From NCBI GenBank assembly GCA_038247175.1, contig JBBRVD010000025.1:1-29946 (forward strand): a stretch of DNA of 29,946 nt, in the 5' to 3' direction. Of the stretch, positions 1 to 7,808 are shown in pieces. Both the position numbers and the translations under genes were made by a program. The stretch comes from CAISIP01 sp038247175 (GTDB lineage: Bacteria > Pseudomonadota > Gammaproteobacteria > Burkholderiales > Burkholderiaceae_C). The notes under the pieces were generated by a model, which was not told where the DNA came from, searched no databases, and worked only from the letters and a program-made list of their open reading frames with translations. Position 1 is the first letter of the stretch. Each line of letters opens with the position of its first letter.

Positions 1-57
1 ACCCGGCGCCGGCCCCGGTAGGATCAAACCCCCGCGAACGTCCTTATCTGCCCTGTA

Positions 58-108
58 ATGAAAGATCCCATGAAAGATCCACTCGCCAAAGCGGACTACT
101 GCACATGA
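58..108 (+). CDS. Putative 16-codon upstream ORF overlapping the cyclase start
   Basis: An ATG opens a 16-residue frame reading MKDPMKDPLAKADYCT. Its TGA stop overlaps the ATG of the following cyclase gene in an ATGA arrangement, which would allow translational coupling. The first eight codons are a direct duplication (MKDP twice, from a repeated ATGAAAGATCC). No convincing Shine-Dalgarno sequence precedes it. It may be a leader peptide or simply chance; a peptide this short has no family evidence. Confidence 0.25.
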   Translation: MKDPMKDPLAKADYCT

Positions 109-1481
109 AACCCTCGAACCTTGCAACCGGCCATGTGCTCGATTGGCTAGGTCAATGGCGTGACATGCCCGAACATCGACTGCCGGCGCGGGTCGAGCGT
201 GCGCTCGGCGAACTCGATCGCAAGAGTGAAATCCTGATCGGCTGGGTTCAGGCTGCGCTGATTTCGGTTCTGGGCGGGCTGTATCTGGTCGCACCGGGTA
301 CTGCGCCGTCGGATGCGACGTTCCATCCGGTTCCGTGGGCGCTCGGTGGCTATGGGATTTTCACCGTATTGCGGCTGCTGCTGTCCTATCGCGGGCAACT
401 GACCTTGCCGCTGAGGGTGCTGTCGGTGCTGGTGGACATCGGCATGCTGATGCTGACGATCTGGAGTTTCCACCTGCAATACGGACAGCCAGCCGCGTTT
501 TATCTCAAGGCCCCCACACTGCTTTATGTATTCATCTTCATCGTGCTGCGCGCGTTGACGTTTGCGCCGGCCTACGTGCTGTTCACCGGCCTGGCGGCGG
601 CGGCGGGTTGGCTGGCGCTGCTGTCCTATGCCTTGATGGCGCCCGGCGGTGCCGAGTTGGTCACGCACGACTATGTGCAGTACATGACATCGGCCAGCAT
701 CCTGATCGGTGGCGAGGTCGACCGCGTGGTATCGATCGTCATCGTCACGCTGGTGTTGTCGGTCGCTGTTGCGCGCGCGCGCCAGCTGCTGTTCAACGCG
801 GTTGGCGATCAGGCGGCGGTGTCGCAGCTGTCGCGTTTCTTCGCGCCGGAAGTGGCCGAGCGTCTGTCGACGGCCGACGAATTGCTGCATTCGGGTGACG
901 GCGAGCAGCGCCAGAGCGCAGCCATGTTCATCGACCTGCGCGGATTCACGAGCATGGCCTCTTTGCTGCCGCCGCGCGAGTTGATCGACATCCTGCGGGG
1001 TTACCAGGCGATCGCGGTGCCGGTGATTCACCGCCACAACGGCAGCATCACGACCTACCTGGGCGACGGCATCATGGTCACCTTCGGCGCCACCAAGGTG
1101 TCTGAGCGCTATTGTGCCGATGCAGTGCGATGCGCCGAGGAACTGCTGCGCGCCCTGGCTGACTGGCAGACCCAGCGAAAGACGCAAGGGTTGCCGGCGC
1201 CGGGCGTTGGCATCGGCGTGGACAGCGGAACGGTGACTTGCGGCGTGATCGGCGACGAGGGCCGGCTCGAATACGCGATCATCGGCAACCCGGTCAACCG
1301 GGCTGCCAAGCTGCAGAACCACACCAAGTTGGCGTCTGTGCGCGGCCTGGCCAGCCAGGACTGCTTTCAGCGCGCGCTGGCGCAGGGTTTTGTGGCAGGC
1401 TCCGCGAGGCACCGGATGCTGGACGATTGCCGCGTCGGCGGCATCAGCGACCCGATGGCTCTGGTGGTAGTGGGTGATTGA
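105..1481 (+). CDS. Membrane-bound class III adenylate/guanylate cyclase-like protein
   Basis: 458 aa. The N-terminal half carries about five to six hydrophobic segments (roughly residues 43-63, 78-95, 103-122, 138-178 and 207-224). A class III cyclase catalytic domain follows from about residue 270. Seen directly: the metal-binding aspartates D277 (FIDLRGFT) and D321 (YLGDGIMVTFG), and the EYAIIGNPVNRAAKL stretch with the conserved Asn398. In the family these enzymes convert ATP (or GTP) to the cyclic nucleotide in the cytoplasm, with the membrane part acting as sensor or anchor. Three usually conserved positions differ: the adenine-recognising Lys is Thr317, the Thr/Asp partner is Ala391, and the transition-state Arg is Lys402. 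Substrate or activity is therefore uncertain. It converges with gspC; whether it is functionally linked to secretion is unknown. Confidence 0.85.
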   Translation: MKPSNLATGHVLDWLGQWRDMPEHRLPARVERALGELDRKSEILIGWVQAALISVLGGLYLVAPGTAPSDATFHPVPWALGGYGIFTVLRLLLSYRGQLTLPLRVLSVLVDIGMLMLTIWSFHLQYGQPAAFYLKAPTLLYVFIFIVLRALTFAPAYVLFTGLAAAAGWLALLSYALMAPGGAELVTHDYVQYMTSASILIGGEVDRVVSIVIVTLVLSVAVARARQLLFNAVGDQAAVSQLSRFFAPEVAERLSTADELLHSGDGEQRQSAAMFIDLRGFTSMASLLPPRELIDILRGYQAIAVPVIHRHNGSITTYLGDGIMVTFGATKVSERYCADAVRCAEELLRALADWQTQRKTQGLPAPGVGIGVDSGTVTCGVIGDEGRLEYAIIGNPVNRAAKLQNHTKLASVRGLASQDCFQRALAQGFVAGSARHRMLDDCRVGGISDPMALVVVGD

Positions 1482-1547
1482 TGCCCTGCCGGATCAGGCT
1501 GGTACACCGGCGTTGGTCTTGGCTGTCACTCCGTGTTCGGTCGGCAA

Positions 1548-2147
1548 TCAGTCCTTTGGCGGCTCGTCAGTGCCCTGTGCAGGCGCGACAACCGTGCTGT
1601 TCGCAGCCGGTGCCGGAGCGTACGGCGCCAGGGCCGGTGGGCGGCTACGCGCGGCTGGTCCGCCCCATGGAACCGTCAGAGGCGGACCCTCGGCGGCCGC
1701 CGAGGGCAACTCCAGCGTGATGCGCTGGCCGTCCGGTTGCGTCGGCGAAAGGGTGGCCGACCGTACTGCGACCCGGGTCAATTTGTGACTGGCGTCGACC
1801 TGGCTGCCGACCCGATAGGGCCGGGGCGGCTGGCCATCGATGGCGATCAACGCGACGCCACCCGAGGTGCGGCCGGCCACGACACCGAGCAGACGCATGC
1901 GCGCGCCCGGGTCCTGTGCTGGTATCGGGAGCGCGGCCGCCACGGTAGCGGGCTCGGCTGTTGCGGCCGGACCGAAGGCGCGCGCGAGATCCTGCACATC
2001 GAGCGCCGGTGTGTCAGCGCCGATGGCGCTGGCGGTAACGGGTGCCTCGGAGACGCCGATCACCTTGAGCAGCCAGAACGTTGCCGACCACCCGGCCAGG
2101 GCCCATAACGAGAAGGCGGCGAGGCGGGACAGCCAACGGGTGGTCAT
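1548..2147 (-). CDS. gspC: Type II secretion system protein GspC (inner-membrane clamp)
   Basis: 199 aa. A short cytoplasmic N-terminus is followed by one membrane segment (about residues 6-27). A periplasmic homology region follows (about 60-150) with the typical pattern LLGVVAGRTSGGVALIAIDG and YRVGSQV. In the T2SS this region contacts the N0 domain of the secretin GspD and couples the inner-membrane platform to the outer-membrane pore. The C-terminus is a Pro/Ala-rich tail, and I see no PDZ or coiled-coil domain, so this is a short form. The gene points away from gspG, with only 63 bp between the two start codons, so the promoters must share or overlap that gap. The assignment rests on the homology-region pattern plus position in the gsp cluster. 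Confidence 0.85.
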   Translation of the reverse strand: MTTRWLSRLAAFSLWALAGWSATFWLLKVIGVSEAPVTASAIGADTPALDVQDLARAFGPAATAEPATVAAALPIPAQDPGARMRLLGVVAGRTSGGVALIAIDGQPPRPYRVGSQVDASHKLTRVAVRSATLSPTQPDGQRITLELPSAAAEGPPLTVPWGGPAARSRPPALAPYAPAPAANSTVVAPAQGTDEPPKD

Positions 2148-2210
2148 GGCGGATTATGATCCAGCGTGACCCCGTGTTCGCCGGGTCGAACACAACCAGG
2201 GAAGGTCTTC

Positions 2211-2663
2211 ATGCATCCGATGTCATCCTCAGCCATCGTCCGCCCGCTGGCTGCGCTCAGGCGCGGTTTCACGCTGATCGAACTGATGGTGGTCCTGGTG
2301 ATCATCGGAGTGCTGGCAGCCTTGATCGTACCCAATGTGCTCGAGCGCGCGGACGACGCGCGTACCATGGCCGCCCGCACCGATGTCAACAACCTGATGC
2401 AGGCGCTCAAGCTGTATCGCCTGGATAACCAGCGTTACCCGACCGCGGAGCAGGGACTGGGCGCGCTGACCTCCAGGCCCACCAGCGGTCCGATTCCGCC
2501 CAACTGGAAGTCCTACATCAACAAGCTGCCCAATGATCCGTGGAATCGTCCCTACCAGTACCTGAACCCGGGCCTCAAGGGTGAGGTTGACGTTTTGTCG
2601 TTCGGAGCCGATGGCCTGGCCGGTGGCGAGGGCAAGGACGCCGATGTCGGCTCCTGGCAATAG
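2211..2663 (+). CDS. gspG: Type II secretion system major pseudopilin GspG
   Basis: 150 aa from the ATG at 2211, which has a good Shine-Dalgarno (AGGGAAGG) about 5-6 bp upstream; the longer frame lacks one. A class III prepilin leader ends at Gly19, followed by FTLIELMVVLVIIGVLAALI, with Glu at +5 of the mature protein and the hydrophobic helix. The C-terminal stretch FGADGLAGGEGKDADVGSW is the calcium-binding loop typical of GspG. GspG forms the shaft of the periplasmic pseudopilus after cleavage by the prepilin peptidase, which is not encoded here. It is the first gene of the plus-strand gsp operon and overlaps gspH by 20 bp. Confidence 0.97.
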   Translation: MHPMSSSAIVRPLAALRRGFTLIELMVVLVIIGVLAALIVPNVLERADDARTMAARTDVNNLMQALKLYRLDNQRYPTAEQGLGALTSRPTSGPIPPNWKSYINKLPNDPWNRPYQYLNPGLKGEVDVLSFGADGLAGGEGKDADVGSWQ

Positions 2664-3156
2664 ATCGGGCGACAGATCGGCCTGGCGCGCATCCGCCGGA
2701 TTCACCCTGCTCGAGTTGCTGCTGGTGCTAGCGATCATCGCCATGGCCACCGGCGGCGTTGCCTTTTCATTGCGCAACCTGGGTCAGACCCAGCTCGAAC
2801 GCGAGGCGCAGCGCTTGATCGCCATGCTGGAATCGGCGCGTGCGCGCTCGCGTGCCAGTGGCATCCCGGTGGTCTGGCGTCCCACCGAAAATGGTTTCGA
2901 GTTCATCGGCCTGCCAGAAGCATTGCCCCAGGCCGAGCGAGCCACGGGCTCGGGCCGGGAGTGGAGCCCGCGCATGGGCTGGCTGGGCGAAGGCGTTTCC
3001 GTGCGTGGAGCGGTGGCGCTGAGCCTGGGGCCCGAGCCCATCATTGCACGCCAGGCGATCGTATTGCAGCAAGGCGACAACCAGATACGGATTGCGACCG
3101 ATGGATTGCGCGCCTTTGCGATGCAGTCGGCCGCGCCGGTCGAAGGCGAGCCGTGA
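2644..3156 (+). CDS. gspH: Type II secretion system minor pseudopilin GspH
   Basis: 170 aa, starting at an ATG inside the 3' end of gspG. A prepilin leader ends at Gly19, followed by FTLLELLLVLAIIAMATGGV with Glu at +5. The rest is a GspH/FimT-like globular domain (LEREAQRLIAMLESARARSR ... IPVVWRPTENGFEF). It is a minor pseudopilin thought to sit near the tip of the pseudopilus. Its stop overlaps the GTG start of gspI (GTGA). A longer upstream frame exists but would put about 21 extra residues before the leader, so the ATG at 2644 is preferred. Confidence 0.93.
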   Translation: MSAPGNRSGDRSAWRASAGFTLLELLLVLAIIAMATGGVAFSLRNLGQTQLEREAQRLIAMLESARARSRASGIPVVWRPTENGFEFIGLPEALPQAERATGSGREWSPRMGWLGEGVSVRGAVALSLGPEPIIARQAIVLQQGDNQIRIATDGLRAFAMQSAAPVEGEP

Positions 3157-3515
3157 ACCGGGCGCGGCGTGGCTTCACGCTGATCGAGGTGCTGGTCGCG
3201 CTGGCCATCGTCGCGGTCACGCTGGTGGCCGGATTGAAGGCAACGATGGCCTTGACGGACAACGCGCAGCGCCAGTCCGACAGCCTGCTGGCCCAGGTGT
3301 GCGCCGAGAACGAATTGATCCGGTTGCGCCTGTCGCGTCAGATGCCGCCGATGGGCCCCTCGGACTTTGCTTGCGACCAGGCGGGTCGCGAATTCCAGGG
3401 TCGTCTCGTGGTATCTGCGACGCCGAACCCGATCTTCCGGCGGGTCGATGCCCAGGTACTGGACGGCGCGTACGTTGTGTATCGGGTGGCCACGATCGTC
3501 GGGAGTTTCCAGTGA
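3153..3515 (+). CDS. gspI: Type II secretion system minor pseudopilin GspI
   Basis: 120 aa from a GTG start overlapping the gspH stop by 4 bp. The leader is very short (Gly7), followed by FTLIEVLVALAIVAVTLVAG with Glu at +5. The globular part has the GspI features: ENELIRLRL, the FACDQAGREFQGRLVVSATPNP strand region and the C-terminal FRRVDAQVLD. GspI is the nucleating minor pseudopilin that assembles the tip complex with GspJ and GspK. The size is normal for the family. The GTG start is required because the in-frame ATGs upstream lie deep within gspH. Confidence 0.93.
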   Translation: MNRARRGFTLIEVLVALAIVAVTLVAGLKATMALTDNAQRQSDSLLAQVCAENELIRLRLSRQMPPMGPSDFACDQAGREFQGRLVVSATPNPIFRRVDAQVLDGAYVVYRVATIVGSFQ

Positions 3516-4249
3516 TGACGCCCGCCCGGTCCTGCGGTGGCCAGTGTCCGCACCATGGTCAGCACGGGTTCACGCTGGTCGAATTGCTGGTGGCGCTGGC
3601 GGTGATGGCCATGTTGAGCCTGATGGCCTGGCGCGGCGTTGACGCGATGAGCCGGACACAGGAGTCGACCCGTCGCATCAGTTCCGAAGTCCAGGTGTTG
3701 CAGGCCGGCTTGATCCAATGGGGCTTGGACCTGGACGCATTGGCACCGTCGGCGCCGATCACCGCGCTGGACTTCGACGGCCAGGTGCTGCGCATCACGC
3801 GGCAAGTGCTGGTCGACGACCCCGCTTTGACGGGCATCGACACCGGCACCGCCGCCGGAGGTGGCGGGCTGCGGGTAGTGGCCTGGGGGGTACGGGTGGT
3901 GGATGGGCAGCGCCAATGGTTGCGCTGGCAGTCCGGATTGCTGCGCACCCGTGGTGAATGGGAACTGGCCTGGCAACAAGCCGCCTGGTGGGGCCAGAAT
4001 CCCAGCGCGGAGTTGCGCCGTAGCGAAGTCGTCATGGTTCCGGTCGACCGGTGGGAGGTGTTCTACTACCGCAACAACAGCTGGACCAGCCCGTTGTCGA
4101 GTGCCTCCGAGGGCGGGCAGGCGCCTGCTGCGCAGCAGCCCTTGCCCGATGGCGTGCGATTGGTGTTGTTTCTGTCCGATGGCCAATCCATCAGCGGATC
4201 CTTGCGGCGAGACTGGGTGCGGCCGACCCTGGGACCGGGGGGAGCATGA
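3515..4249 (+). CDS. gspJ: Type II secretion system minor pseudopilin GspJ
   Basis: 244 aa. The ATG shares one base with the gspI stop (TGATG). The leader ends at Gly18, followed by FTLVELLVALAVMAMLSLMAW with Glu at +5. The following region (VDAMSRTQESTRRISSEVQVLQ, then WGLDLDAL) matches the GspJ pattern, and it ends with a globular beta domain. GspJ is part of the I-J-K tip complex of the pseudopilus. An upstream in-frame extension exists but overlaps gspI entirely, so it is discounted. Its stop overlaps the first ATG of gspK. Confidence 0.93.
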   Translation: MTPARSCGGQCPHHGQHGFTLVELLVALAVMAMLSLMAWRGVDAMSRTQESTRRISSEVQVLQAGLIQWGLDLDALAPSAPITALDFDGQVLRITRQVLVDDPALTGIDTGTAAGGGGLRVVAWGVRVVDGQRQWLRWQSGLLRTRGEWELAWQQAAWWGQNPSAELRRSEVVMVPVDRWEVFYYRNNSWTSPLSSASEGGQAPAAQQPLPDGVRLVLFLSDGQSISGSLRRDWVRPTLGPGGA

Positions 4250-5217
4250 TGCGACGGCATCGGCCGGTGCGCCAACGCGGCGTGGCCGTGTTGCTGGCCA
4301 TGCTGACGGTCGCCCTGGTGGCCACGCTGGCTGCCACCGCCATGTGGCAGCAGTGGCGCGGTGTCGAGATCGAAACCCGTGAACGGGAGCGCTTGCAGGC
4401 TGGCTGGATTCTGGCCGGTGCACTCGATTGGGCGCGTCTGATTCTGCGCGAGGACGGCCGCAGCGGCGGACCCGACCACCTGGCAGAGCCCTGGAGCATC
4501 GAATTGCGTGACACGCGGCTGACGACTTTCCTGGCCATGGAGCCGGGCACCAGCGACCTGGGTGATGATGCGTTCCTGTCCGGACACATCACGGACGCGC
4601 AAGCGCGGCTGAATGTGAGCAACCTGATCGTCGGCAACCGGGTCTCGGAGCCTGACCTGCAGGCGTTCGAGCGCCTGTTCGATGCGCTGGGCCTGGCCCG
4701 CTCCGAACTCGATGCGATGGTGGAGGGCCTGCAACTGGCGGTGGTCAGCGACGGTTCGCAGGACAACACGCGCCCGGTTCCCCTTTTGCCGCGGCGCGTC
4801 GAGCAGCTGCGTTGGCTGGGCCTGTCCGCCGCCAGCGTGGGCAAGCTGGCGCCCTATGTCACGGTATTGCCGACCCGCACCCAACTCAACCTGAACACGG
4901 CCGATGCGCTGGTCATCGAAGCCCGTATCGCGGACCTCGATGCCTCCGACGCCCGCAACCTGGTGGCAGCCCGGGCCCGCACGCCGTTTCGGACTCTGGC
5001 GCAGGTCTCGCGCCTGTTGCCCGCCGGCGCCGCACCGCTCGACCCCAGCGAGGTGGGTGTCGCAACCCGTTTCTTCGAAATCCGCGGCCGCCTGCGGCTG
5101 CAGGAAACCGAGGTGCTCGAGCATTCGCTGGTGCAACGCAACGGCATGACGGTCACCACGGTGTGGCGTGACCGCGAGGTCAGCGGTCCGCGCCTGTCCG
5201 ACGCAGGCACCCGTTGA
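4246..5217 (+). CDS. gspK: Type II secretion system tip pseudopilin GspK
   Basis: 323 aa; two adjacent ATGs (4246 and 4249) are possible starts. A short basic leader RQRG is followed by the hydrophobic helix VAVLLAMLTVALVATLAATA. As is normal for GspK, there is no Glu at +5. The mature protein contains ERLQAGWILAGALDWARLIL, the HITDAQARLNVSNL segment, and a helix-hairpin-helix/SAM-like region with TRTQLNLNTADALVIEARI. GspK caps the pseudopilus with GspI and GspJ. Length is typical. It overlaps the gspJ stop by 4 bp and is followed by gspL after 28 bp. Confidence 0.93.
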   Translation: MMRRHRPVRQRGVAVLLAMLTVALVATLAATAMWQQWRGVEIETRERERLQAGWILAGALDWARLILREDGRSGGPDHLAEPWSIELRDTRLTTFLAMEPGTSDLGDDAFLSGHITDAQARLNVSNLIVGNRVSEPDLQAFERLFDALGLARSELDAMVEGLQLAVVSDGSQDNTRPVPLLPRRVEQLRWLGLSAASVGKLAPYVTVLPTRTQLNLNTADALVIEARIADLDASDARNLVAARARTPFRTLAQVSRLLPAGAAPLDPSEVGVATRFFEIRGRLRLQETEVLEHSLVQRNGMTVTTVWRDREVSGPRLSDAGTR

Positions 5218-5245
5218 AGATGCGGCCGCTTATTACAATCCGCCG

Positions 5246-6451
5246 ATGTCGACCCTGATCCTCGCATTGCCGCTGACCCACGCTACGGCTGCGACAGAAT
5301 TCGACTTTGTGGTGTCGAGCGAAGCGCGGCCGGTGGTGGACCATGGAAGCGCACCATTGGCCCTGCTGCCAGCCGCCGATACCGTGGTGTTGGTAGCGCC
5401 GGCGCGCGCCTTGTCGTGGCACCGGGTGCGTGTGCCGCCCGTGGCCAGCGGGCGTGTTCGGGCCGCCTTGGCCGGACTGCTGGAAGAATTTCTGCTCGAT
5501 GATCCGGCGCAATTCGGGTTTGCGCTTGTGCCCGGACGCGACGCCAACGGCGAGGTGCTGGTCGCCGCTTTCGACAAGGCCTGGATGCGGGCTGCACTGG
5601 AACTGTTCGAACAAGTGCGACGACCCGCCAGCCGGGTGGTACCCGCATTCGCGCCCGAGGGACCGGATATGCAGTCCGTGCAACTGCACGTGACTGGCAG
5701 CGCGCAGGATGCCAGTCTGGTTGTTGTCGATGCACGTGGTGTGACTTGCCTGCCGCTGACCAGCGCGCATTCGGCGTTTCTGGACAGAATCATTCCGCAG
5801 GGCGAAGACGCGGTGTTCGCAGAACCGGCGGTAGCCGGCCTGGCCGAACAGGTGCTGGGCCGGGCTGTCACCGTACAGCCGGCGGCGCAGCGCCTGCAGC
5901 AGGCCAGTCGTTGCGAATGGGATCTGGCGCAGTTCGATCTGTCGATCAGTGGAGGCGGCCGGTTGGCCCGGCGCTGGCAGCAACAAGCACGGCAACTGCT
6001 GTTCGCGCCGCCATGGCGTGCCATGCGTTGGGGCCTGGTCTGTCTTGCCCTGGTCCAGCTGGCAGGCCTCAATGTCTGGGCCTGGAAGCTCGATTCCGTG
6101 GTGCGCGAGAAGCAGCAACGGGTCAATGCCTTGTTGACGCAGTCGTTTCCCGGCGTGCGAACGGTGGTCGATGCGCCGCTGCAGATGCAGCGGGAAGTCG
6201 CGTTGCTGCGCCGGTCCAGCGGAGGGGTCACGCCTGAGGACCTGGAAGTGATGCTGGCGGCGTTGGGCGCGGCCATGCCCGCTGGTGGTGTTCCGGCGGC
6301 GATCGATTTCGCGCCCGGCGAGCTCGCGGTGCGGGGGCTGGAACTGACGGAACCGCAGCGCGAGTTGTTGCAGGGCAAGCTGCGCAACCAGGGTTACCAG
6401 AGCCGCATCGACAACGATCGGTTTGTCGTTCGCCAGCTGGGCAAGCCATGA
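5246..6451 (+). CDS. gspL: Type II secretion system assembly protein GspL
   Basis: 401 aa from the ATG at 5246. The N-terminal 250 or so residues form the cytoplasmic actin-like domain (for example VLVAPARALSWHRVRVPP and AALAGLLEEFLLDDPAQFGF). One membrane segment lies at about 261-280 (RWGLVCLALVQLAGLNVWAW), followed by a periplasmic ferredoxin-like domain. GspL recruits the ATPase GspE to the inner membrane and pairs with GspM. The cytoplasmic domain is somewhat short compared with enterobacterial GspL. The stop overlaps gspM by ATGA. The longer upstream frame overlaps gspK and is not needed. Confidence 0.9.
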   Translation: MSTLILALPLTHATAATEFDFVVSSEARPVVDHGSAPLALLPAADTVVLVAPARALSWHRVRVPPVASGRVRAALAGLLEEFLLDDPAQFGFALVPGRDANGEVLVAAFDKAWMRAALELFEQVRRPASRVVPAFAPEGPDMQSVQLHVTGSAQDASLVVVDARGVTCLPLTSAHSAFLDRIIPQGEDAVFAEPAVAGLAEQVLGRAVTVQPAAQRLQQASRCEWDLAQFDLSISGGGRLARRWQQQARQLLFAPPWRAMRWGLVCLALVQLAGLNVWAWKLDSVVREKQQRVNALLTQSFPGVRTVVDAPLQMQREVALLRRSSGGVTPEDLEVMLAALGAAMPAGGVPAAIDFAPGELAVRGLELTEPQRELLQGKLRNQGYQSRIDNDRFVVRQLGKP

Positions 6452-6927
6452 CAACGGCGGCCTCGGTGCGCCAGTCCTGGTCCCGCCTCGGATTGCGGGA
6501 GCGACGTCTGGTCACGGTGGCCGTGCTGGTCGTTGCGGCCGGGCTGCTCTGGTCGCTCGGCGTTGCGCCGGCCCTCGGTGTGCTGCGGTCGGCGCCGCAG
6601 CGACTGACGGAACTGGACCGGCAACTGCAGTCGATGCAGGACCTGATGGCCCAGGCCCAGGCCATGCAGGGGAGTGCTCCGGTGCCGCGAGACGCCGCCG
6701 TGCGGACGCTCGAAGCCGCGCTGCAGCAGCGCATGGCGGGCAAGGCGCAACTCAGCCGTGCCGCTGACCGGGTCACGGTCACCCTGTCGGGCGTGCCGCC
6801 CCAGATGCTGGCGCAGTGGTTGGTCCAGGCCCGCGACGCAGCGCGGGTGTCGGTGCTGCAGGCGCGCCTGAGCCGTTCGCCAGCAGGATGGGATGGCAGC
6901 ATCGTGCTGCAACTGCCACCCGAATGA
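6448..6927 (+). CDS. gspM: Type II secretion system protein GspM
   Basis: 159 aa. A short cytoplasmic N-terminus with basic residues (SRLGLRERRL) precedes one membrane helix (about residues 25-47, VTVAVLVVAAGLLWSLGVAP). A coiled-coil-like stretch follows (QRLTELDRQLQSMQDLMAQA), then a small periplasmic ferredoxin-like domain. The PQMLAQWLVQARDAARVSVLQARL segment is the recognisable GspM signature. It partners GspL in the inner-membrane platform. It overlaps gspL by 4 bp. The identification combines topology, signature and position. Confidence 0.9.
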   Translation: MTTAASVRQSWSRLGLRERRLVTVAVLVVAAGLLWSLGVAPALGVLRSAPQRLTELDRQLQSMQDLMAQAQAMQGSAPVPRDAAVRTLEAALQQRMAGKAQLSRAADRVTVTLSGVPPQMLAQWLVQARDAARVSVLQARLSRSPAGWDGSIVLQLPPE

Positions 6928-6990
6928 ACCGCTGCGCGGCCGCGACGATCTCCTTGCTGGCGCAGATCCGGCCGGGCATCGCATCACGTC

Positions 6991-7764
6991 ATGCGTAACG
7001 CTCGCTGGGCCTGGCTGGGCGCCCTGGCGGGCGGAGTTCTGGGCCTGCTCATGTTCGCGCCGGCCACCTGGCTGGCCGCAGCCTTGTCCATGGCGTCCGA
7101 TGGACGGCTGCAGGCGCTTTTGCCCCGCGGCACGGTCTGGAGCGGCAGTGCACGGCTGCTGTTGTCCGGTGGCGCAGCCAGTCGCGACGCGCTGGTGCTG
7201 CCAGGGCGGGTGCATTGGCAGCTGCTGCCGCAATGGTCGGGCATGCAATTGCAGCTGCGCGCCGATTGCTGTACCAACGAGCCGCTTCGCATCACAGGCG
7301 CACTGCGGTGGGGCGGCTGGAAGATCGCTGCGGCGGACAACACCAGCCAATGGCCGGCGCAGATGCTGGCCGGGCTGGGCTCGCCCTGGAACACCTTGCA
7401 GGCGCAGGGCCGGATCGCACTGACGTTGCAGGCCTTGTCAGTAGAATGGTTCGAAGGGCGCGCTTGGGTCAACGGCAGTGTCATGCTCGACGCGCTGGCG
7501 CTGTCTTCGCAACTGTCGACGCTGCGACCGATCGGCAGTTATCGCCTGACCCTGGCTGGCAACGGCATCTCCGGACCGCCGCAGTTGCAGTTGCAGACGA
7601 TCGAGGGCAGCCTGCAGCTTTCCGGGCAGGGACGATGGACAGGTGGGCGCTGGAATTTTCGCGGGCAGGCCAGTGCGTCGGCCGAAGACGAGCTGGTGCT
7701 CGGCAATCTGCTGAACATCGTCGGGCGCCGGCAAGGTGCCTTGTCGATCATCGCGGTGGATTGA
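6991..7764 (+). CDS. gspN: Type II secretion system protein GspN
   Basis: 257 aa. An N-terminal membrane anchor (about residues 7-30, WLGALAGGVLGLLMFAPATWL) is followed by a periplasmic beta-rich domain with GRLQALLPRGTVWSGSARLLL and LPGRVHWQLLP, typical of GspN. The role of GspN is poorly defined; it is an accessory inner-membrane component present only in some T2SS clusters. There is a 63-bp gap after gspM with no in-frame upstream start continuing the overlap pattern. No strong ribosome-binding site is visible, so the start is tentative. It is followed by gspD after 44 bp. Confidence 0.88.
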   Translation: MRNARWAWLGALAGGVLGLLMFAPATWLAAALSMASDGRLQALLPRGTVWSGSARLLLSGGAASRDALVLPGRVHWQLLPQWSGMQLQLRADCCTNEPLRITGALRWGGWKIAAADNTSQWPAQMLAGLGSPWNTLQAQGRIALTLQALSVEWFEGRAWVNGSVMLDALALSSQLSTLRPIGSYRLTLAGNGISGPPQLQLQTIEGSLQLSGQGRWTGGRWNFRGQASASAEDELVLGNLLNIVGRRQGALSIIAVD

Positions 7765-7808
7765 CCGTACGGGGTGGCTGGTATCGACGGGTTGAATTGG
7801 GCTGCAAT

